DNA of 64,000 nt, taken from Calliopum simillimum. Lineage: Eukaryota; Arthropoda; Insecta; Diptera; Lauxaniidae. This document shows positions 57,709 to 64,000 of this stretch, one piece after another. The stretch lies in the NCBI GenBank assembly GCA_951812925.1, contig OX638369.1, positions 50,835,061 to 50,899,060 on the forward strand, in the 5' to 3' direction. The notes under the pieces are model-generated. The model had not been told where the DNA came from, ran no database searches, and saw only the letters and a program-made list of their open reading frames with translations. The position numbers and the translations under genes are program-made. Numbering within the stretch: the first letter of the stretch is position 1; each line of letters starts with the position of its first letter.

Positions 57709-58606
57709 TTGGGTGTATGCATTAATTTCCATTGTTTTTTTTTTTTATTTGAGACTTTATTTAAAGAAAATGGTACAGTGTATTTTATTCAAAGTATTAC
57801 CCATCGCTAGTCACTACTTTTTCCCATCTTTCTGGCAATTTATGGATTCCATCCCAGAAAAACTGCGCCGGCTTGGCGGCCAAAAACGAATCGAGCCAAT
57901 TTTTGATATCTTGAACTTAAGTGAAGCGTATTCCTGATAGGGCATTCTGCATCGATCGGAACAAATGGTAGTCTGATGGTGCAAGGTCTGGGCTATAAGG
58001 CGGGTGAGGAAAAATTTGTATAGATTTCCCATCCGCTGTTTTCCAGATAATTTTTGACTGGGGCAGCAATATGTGGCCGAGCGTTATCGTGGTGGAAAAT
58101 GATTGACTCGTGTCTGGTCGCATACGTTGGTCGCTCTGCCTGGATTTTCTGCTTCAATCGGATCGATAGAGTTGAGCATTAATGGTTTGGCCACCTGGCA
58201 ACAGCTCATAATGGATCACACCTAGCTGGTCTTGACCAGGACGTTCCTTGTCTTCGACATCAAAATCACCACTTTTAAACCGTCAAAAACACTCACGACA
58301 GCTTGATTTAGCTGGAGCATAGTCCCTATAAACTTCTACAAGAATGCGATGACTTCGGCAGCTGTTTCCTTTGAAATATAGTAGTGAAGTAAAACTTCCC
58401 GCAAATGTTGCTTTTTCGGCACGAACTCGGACATTTTGGAGCACAGTAAAATTTATGATGCGGATGAAAATTTTCAAATCTAATGATGCAGAGTTGTTGA
58501 CAGATGCCTAAGCTTCAAATTTGACGTTTCTGATCTAACATTTAAGTCATCATGTATTGATGGCGACATCTTTTGAAAAACGATGGAAATTAATGTATAC
58601 ACCTAA
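57709..58606 (-). mobile_element. Internally deleted mauritiana-type mariner (898 bp)
   Basis: The termini TTGGGTGTATGCATTAA and TTAATGTATACACCTAA are inverted, with TA on both sides (57707-57708 and 58607-58608). On the minus strand the transposase begins near 58434 (MSEFVPKKQHLREV). It continues with SHRILVEVY and, after shifts and a deletion, HPPYSPDLAPSDYHLF (about 57975). This carries the final catalytic Asp. Full mariners are about 1.3 kb, so roughly 0.4 kb is missing. Non-autonomous. Confidence 0.9.
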
Positions 58607-58611
58607 TATAT

Positions 58612-59477
58612 GAGGGGGTTAGAAGCAAAGGGGTACAAGTAACAAAAAGTAAATTTTGAGTAAAATATAGTTAAAGTTAACGTTGCTTCATAAATTGCAG
58701 AGTGAGTTAAAAAATAAAATATTGCGCGTCAAATAACATTTAAAGTATGCTCCATCGAATGCTTTTTTCAAATTTTTTCTATGAGTCCCCCTTTAAAAGT
58801 TATTAGTATTTCAGTGAAAGCCTACACCATTTCACTCAAATTTTTTTTTTGTAGTAAAAATGTAGTAAAGTTAGCACCGTGTAGCAACTAACATAGCAGA
58901 AGAAAAACCTAAGTACTATAATTCTAAGAATCCTTAAAACGTTCTCTGTTAAAAGTATTTTTTAAAATTTTTATAGAGGTCCGCTTTTAAAAGTTATTAG
59001 TAACTTACTGAAAGCCTTCCGCACTCGTTACTTTTCATTTCAAAACGAAAATATTTTATTCAATATTTTAAACTCGTTTAGAAGCAAAGGGGTACAAGTG
59101 CGGTAGACTTTCACTAAAGTACTAATAACTTTTAAAAACAGACCTCTAGAAAATTTTTAAAAAATACTTTGAAAAGGGAATTTTTCAAGGATTCTTAAAA
59201 TTGAAATATTTAATTTTTTCGTAACCTATGTTAGATGTTACGTTGAGCTAACTTTGCTTCTTATTTACTAGAAAAAAAATTTTTTGAATTTTGTTTTAAA
59301 GCAAAACTATAATTTTGTGAACTGGCTTACCTTAATGGGGCTCTATAGAGGTGTAGGATCTCAAAAGCTTAGGTAATGTTTGTTTCATAAATAAAGCAAA
59401 GCTCCCACTACCTATTCTCATACTTAACTCAATTTTTTGTAATTTGTCACTTGTACCCCTTTGCTTCTAACCCCCTC
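58612..59477. mobile_element. FB866 element, copy 2 (TSD ATAT), inverted to copy 1
   Basis: Exactly 866 bp with GAGGGGGTTAGAAGCAAAGG termini. ATAT is at 58608-58611 and 59478-59481. It sits directly beside the right end of the mariner, inside Z2. It is the reverse complement of the copy at 23930-24795 with modest divergence. Confidence 0.92.
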
Positions 59478-61159
59478 ATATGTGAACACTTGTGTGCTAA
59501 AAATACTTTAAAATAGGATATATCCTTAACTGTGGGTCGGAAGAAAGTAATGCCACCATTTTTCGATATGAAATTTTCTGAGCTACAAAATTGTGGAGAA
59601 CCACTTTTTTGCAGAAATAAGCGTTAGCAAGATACTAATTTTCTCGACCTTTGTGCCGGAATATCTTTTTGTACGACAATGAAATCGGTCTCGAATTTTT
59701 GTGCATACTTTGAAACTACAAAATAAACCGACTAAAAGAAAAAAAATTTTGGATTTTATACGTTGGATCGGAAAGTCCAATATCTCCTAAACTATAGTTC
59801 GTACGAAAACAATTTGCACCACTATTTCGATATAAAGTTTGCTGAGCTACAAAATTGTGCAACAAAATTTTTTTGTATATAAAACCGTTAACGAGATTTT
59901 TGCAAAAAACTGTTTTTCTCGACCTTTTGCACCCGATATCTCACGAAGGCACCACCTCTCAGGATTTCACTAGAACAAAAGTTCATACCTACTATTGGAA
60001 GAACACCCACAAAAAAATTCAGCTTTGATACTATAAAGAGGGTCAGCCAAGCGCTGGCGGAGAGCCTATTATTTACTACAAAAAAAAAAAAAAAAAATTG
60101 AGTAAAGTGCTTTTGTTTTTCAGTAAAGTACTAATAACTTCTCTCACAGCGGACTCATAAGCAAATTTTGAAAAATACATAAGATGGCGAATACTTAAGA
60201 GGTTATTTAACGAGTAGTGTTTTTTTAACTCTATTTTACTCAAAATTTACTTTTTGCCAATTGTACCCCTATGCTTCCAACCCCCTCAATGGCTATGAAA
60301 ATTTTTTATTGTTTTTCAAGAAGGTTTCCTTTAAAATTAAGATGATTTTCACATTACTTTCGATAGAGTGAAAACATTATTTCAAGAAACAATTTTATTG
60401 AAAACTATGAGATTTCTTCTTAATATAACGAGGTTTTCATGTAAATGTCAACAGAAATTTTAAGAAAATTTTCTCTATGGTTTTGATATGACTTTCTTTT
60501 TGTTCAATTTTATGTGGTCGTTTTGGCTCTGTGTATCAAGCTATCTTATAATATGGGCTGCGTTTCTATTATTTGTTTTAGCAAGTTTTAATATCCTTTG
60601 AAATCTTAAAGTGCCGGTTGTTTCTATTATTTTTTCCATCGCTGAACATGGAAATGCCCATGACACAAAAATGAATTGTAAACTATTCAATCTCAACATT
60701 GCACTATAGGTCAAAAGGCACACTTTTTTGGGCAAAAATCAATTTTTACAAGTATTGCTATTGAGTTTTTGTTGATGCAGTGTAACGGAGAATACTTCAA
60801 ACCAAACAAAAATGTTTTTTGTTTTGGGGAAAAATAATTTACCGTTCTACAGCGATGTCAAAGTTGATGCATTTGCATTTTACTGAGATACTGAAAGTCG
60901 TGATTTGAACTCTTTTTTTCAATTATTAAAAAGTAATTAAAATTTATTTTTTTTTTTTTTTAAATTGATGCTGATATGTGCTATACAATTTAGTTTAAAA
61001 CATTTAAATATATTTTTGTTTTCTGCGGAAAAATCTAAAATTCAAATGAGACCTCTGGTTTTTAATATTTTTTTTTTTAAGTTTTGAACTTTATGTAAGC
61101 TCTGAAAATATTTGTTCGTATTTGTTCTTCTTAAGGAACTCAAAATTATTCAACAAGAC

Positions 61160-61290
61160 CTGGGGGCGTTAGGGGCTGTTCATAAATTACGTCACACTTT
61201 TAGGGGAGGGAGGGGGTTCACAAATTTGTGACAAAGTTTGACAGAGGTGGGGGGGTCTGGGGGTTTCGAAATTTCAAAACATAAATTAAA
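61160..61290. repeat. GGGG-rich transposon-like fragment
   Basis: GGGGCTGTTCATAAATTACG, TCACACTTTTAGGGG and GGGGGTCTGGGGGTTTC match the style of a dispersed insect DNA element (a 'CATAAATTACGTCA' repeat). Only one part is present. Family not identified. Confidence 0.4.
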
Positions 61291-61619
61291 ACAAACCACT
61301 AATATCAATATTGATCAATACGGCAAGTTACCTAACGATTGTTGAGCCTTAAGCATAATAAATCGCTTTAGAGTGTTTCTTTGCGTAAGCGATTAAGATT
61401 TGGGTTGACATCTCCGATTTTTGTGAAAATTGGTGAAAAGTTAGTATTTGACATACGTATAACTGTGGTTCAAAATTCCGAAAAAATTCAAGATGACGGC
61501 CATATGAAGTCCGATCCAACTTTTAGATACTCACATGTTTGAAAACTCATAGCTCCTCGGACTTTGATCCGATTTTAATAAAATTTTCAGAGTTAGTGCA
61601 AATAGATATGAGCTTTTTT

Positions 61620-61770
61620 TAAAGATGGGACATAATGGGTTAAGTTATTGTAAAAAGTTGTTGCATGCTTGATTTCATGTTAAGTTTAGTGAACATCTTA
61701 ACCCATTATGTCGCGTTTTAAGGGTTTTTTACCCCTTTTCCAAAAATTTGGATATAATGGGTTAAAAAAT
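61620..61770. repeat. Short inverted repeat ACATAATGGGTTAAG
   Basis: GACATAATGGGTTAAG at about 61628 and CTTAACCCATTATGTCG at about 61697 are inverted. A third ATATAATGGGTTAA lies at about 61751. Possibly a small hairpin element. Confidence 0.45.
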
Positions 61771-61911
61771 TCTCTAAAAAAATTCTACTAGAGGCCACCG
61801 AAAAAAAAAAATACCGTTCGGACAGTGGCAACACTATATAGTAGCGCACGTGCACCAACGGACTCATGATAAACACAACATTAAACAACTTTAAAAATTC
61901 ATAACCGTACA

Positions 61912-64000
61912 CAGTGGGCTCCTACGTGTTTTGAGTTTGACTTTGTTGAAGACAAAATCGGGGTATGGGGATGTGTTCGCACACATTTCAGGATTATAAA
62001 ACTGCTTTAAGTAAAATCGGAGCTGATCGGTTTCGTAAGTTACAACCAATTACATGTTTTTTTCTTTTATACTATGCAGTAAATAATAAATTAGTTCGTG
62101 AAGTTAGTTTATTGACTGTTTTTTATTGCTTGTATAGTACTAATGAAAGTACCAACGCGCTTTTTCTAAATTGAAATTTAAATTAGTTCCCTATAAAAGA
62201 AAAACTGATAAACAACTCCTTACATTTTCCTCTCCTCATCATTTGTTTCTAAAATGTCCGTCCCTTATCTCAACCTCCTAGAGGGGTCTCATACAAATTT
62301 ACCTGAAAATGTAAATGTAATGTCTTTTTAAAATGATCATAGCTTTGTAATTTAAAATAATATGAGCTCATTTTGTAACTCATTGTGAAGACTAAAAATA
62401 GTAGGGTAAGGGAGGGAAATATGGACCACCCATCTTTCTTTTTTAAATAAAACCCAAAATACATAAAACAAAACAATTAATTTTATGTCATTCAGTAGAG
62501 GAAACAATTTACCTTCATTCTGCTTCACTTTTAGATAAATATCTCATCAGGATAAAGAAAAAAAATGAAAAAACTGAAAATACTCAAAATGAAGATAAAA
62601 AAAAAGTGTAGTGTAATATGGACCATATAGTCCATTTGGTACAGAAGTTGCATAAAAAATGTCACTTCCACATTCGGCACATTTTTCATGACTCCAAGAA
62701 CGTCAGATTACACATTCAACCCAAAAATCGCCACGTCGATCTTCTGACTAAAGGGTATTACATTATATGCATTTTTTATAATTTTTTTCCTTTGTAGTTA
62801 ACGAATTACATATAATGACCATCAGACTCGTCATGAAAACTGCAACTAGATTCCCCATCTGAAAAAGATGATAAATACATTTGTTTTTGAGGCTTTTTTC
62901 TCTGGTGGTCCATATTACCCACAGCACGTGTTGGTGAAATAAATGGTTTTTTATCAAAAACTCTTTTGGTTAATGAACTTATTTGTGCTAATAAATTATA
63001 AATGGTATTCACTGACTTTATATAATTAACCATTTATTTAAAAACGCGATGTCTTTAAAGTGAAATATTGAAATATACTCACTAGAAAAAAATTATCTTT
63101 TTTTTAGAAAAATCAACTTTACAGAAACATGCGACTTCACCGAACGCTAAAATCGCCCTATTATAAGCTTTAGGTATTAGCGCTAAGTTTGAACATGGAT
63201 AACGGTAAATCCTATGCATGGAGTGGGAAATAACCGTGTGGTCCATATTACCCGCGTAGTCCATATTTCCCTCCCTTACCCTACTAAATAATGCAATTAA
63301 TATAAAATAGTATAACAATTTCTTTCGTCCTATATTTAACCTCAAATATAGCCAAAAACCGATTTTTAGCCCTTTTTGAACTTTTAAGGTTAAGATATTT
63401 TGGAAAAAACAAAAGATATTGATGTAATTCAAATTGAATTTTAAAGAAAAAGAATGGATCTTTCATCTTCTGTATCAGGTTTTATGACTTACAATTATCT
63501 GGTCTTATTATATAACATCAAAAATTACGAAAAATCGTCATTAGTTTTTTTTATTATGTAAGAATATCTCAAAAACTATATGTGATAGAGCAATTCTGCT
63601 ACCGGAGTCAGATTTAGATTTGGCAAATCCATTATAAATGACATTTTTTGTCTTAATATCTTGTTATTTTTAAAGGTTTTGGACCAATTTGCAAAAAACC
63701 CCGTTTCTTTACAAAATTGCTAAAAACTACCAACGGTTTGATTTCAGAACCCTGTTTTTTAGATTCCATTAGTCCTCACGAATAATTTTACGTGATTTCG
63801 TGTTGAATCCATGACATTTTGATTTAAACTTTTTTGTTACTGTACAGTAGAAAATAAAAACCCATGTAATTGGGTGTTACTTTCGAAACCGATCAGCTCC
63901 GATTTTACTTGAAGCAGTTTTATAATCCTGAAATGAGTACAAACACATCCCCATACCACGATTTCGTCGTCTATAAAGTCAAACTCAAAACACGTAGGAG
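61912..64000. mobile_element. Inverted-repeat element S, cut by the window edge
   Basis: CAGTGGGCTCCTACGTG at 61912 continues through GTTTTGAGTTTGACTTTG, GGTATGGGGATGTGTTCG and AAATCGGAGCTGATCGG to about 62035. The inverse runs from 63890 to the last base (CACGTAGGAG), so about seven terminal bases lie outside. It contains element T. Confidence 0.82.
62399..63286. mobile_element. Element T, 888 bp, inside S
   Basis: The ends TAGTAGGGTAAGGGAGGG and CCCTCCCTTACCCTACTA are inverted, followed by AAATATGGAC. The motif TGGTCCATATTACCC or its inverse appears at about 62420, 62617, 62907, 63240 and 63258. The layout is like that of element U: similar length, TAG start and repeated GGACC motif. The short minus-strand frames are not convincing genes. 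Confidence 0.75.

Larger units (their letters stand above)
57425..60067. mobile_element. Foldback element Z2 (3-bp TSD TTA), with mariner and FB866 inside
   Basis: Starts TAGACTAAAAGCCAGCGC, ends GCGCTGGCGGAGAGCCTA. TTA flanks both ends (57422-57424 and 60068-60070). Without the mariner and FB866 copy 2 it is about 870 bp. It shares its arms with Z1 but lacks the 170-bp tandem array. Confidence 0.87.
54320..60287. mobile_element. FB866 element, copy 3, split by a 5.6-kb nest
   Basis: Sequence matching the middle of FB866 (AGTGCGGTAGGC... to TTTACTTC) at 54320-54478 resumes at about 60071 (TTTACTAC, then the A-run). It continues to the right terminus CTTCCAACCCCCTC at 60287. The gap is filled exactly by Y2 (54479-57418, TSD TTC) and Z2 (57425-60067, TSD TTA). 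The left third of the copy is missing. Confidence 0.82.
31565..64000 (+). other. Probable giant first intron of the RPRD-like gene
   Basis: No host exon was recognised from here to the right edge. Everything identifiable is a LINE fragment, DNA transposon or foldback element. That this is one intron is inferred from the open phase-1 donor at 31565 and the absence of a matching acceptor exon. Stretches without a called element (31.6-32.1, 34.2-34.5, 38.3-38.9, 44.9-45.9, 47.7-48.4 and 60.3-61.1 kb) are AT-rich with nothing recognisable. Confidence 0.5.

Overview
The window is nuclear DNA of an insect, most likely a higher fly (Diptera, Brachycera). It is strongly AT-rich, has spliced genes with GT-AG introns, and carries dipteran-type mobile elements: a mauritiana-type mariner, Tc1-like relics and jockey/CR1, I/LOA, R1 and RTE-type LINEs. 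The species cannot be named from the sequence. Three host genes are visible and all act on RNA. The first two exons of the SR splicing factor SC35 (SRSF2) lie on the minus strand at the left edge. A complete seven-exon gene for the translation termination GTPase eRF3 lies on the plus strand (CDS 18716-25769, about 649 aa). The first coding exon of a CID-domain (RPRD-like) protein lies on the plus strand at 31399-31564.

About 1.4-18.2 kb, between SC35 and eRF3, is a LINE and MITE graveyard. It holds a 5'-truncated jockey/CR1-like LINE (minus, 2.2-4.2 kb), a LINE with ORF1 and a decayed ORF2 (plus, 8.3-12.5 kb), an I/LOA-type LINE fragment with RNase H (minus, 12.5-14.8 kb) and an R1-type 3' fragment (15.3-16.2 kb). 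It also holds three copies of a MITE with 9-bp target-site duplications and a Harbinger-like MITE with a TAA duplication. The long eRF3 introns carry further foldback elements, a Tc1-like end with internal direct repeats, a minisatellite and an 866-bp element.

From 31.6 kb to the right edge I recognise no second exon of the RPRD-like gene and no other host exon. This is therefore probably one very long first intron (more than 32 kb) packed with palindromic (foldback) DNA elements. Target-site duplications let many of them be delimited to the base. I label the families locally. X is hAT-like: 8-bp TSD, ends TAGGGCTG. Y and Z have TAG...CTA ends and 3-bp TSDs. W and V have CAC...GTG ends and 3-bp TSDs. 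FB866 is 866 bp with 4-bp AT-rich TSDs. U and T are about 0.9 kb with repeated internal motifs.

The order of insertion can be read. An old FB866 copy was split by Y2 and Z2. Y2 was itself entered by an X element and a small hairpin. Z2 was entered by a mariner, and a second FB866 copy then landed beside the mariner end. A few kilobases away the reverse nesting is seen, with a Y element inside an X element. Almost none of these foldback elements encodes protein, so their transposases must come from elsewhere.
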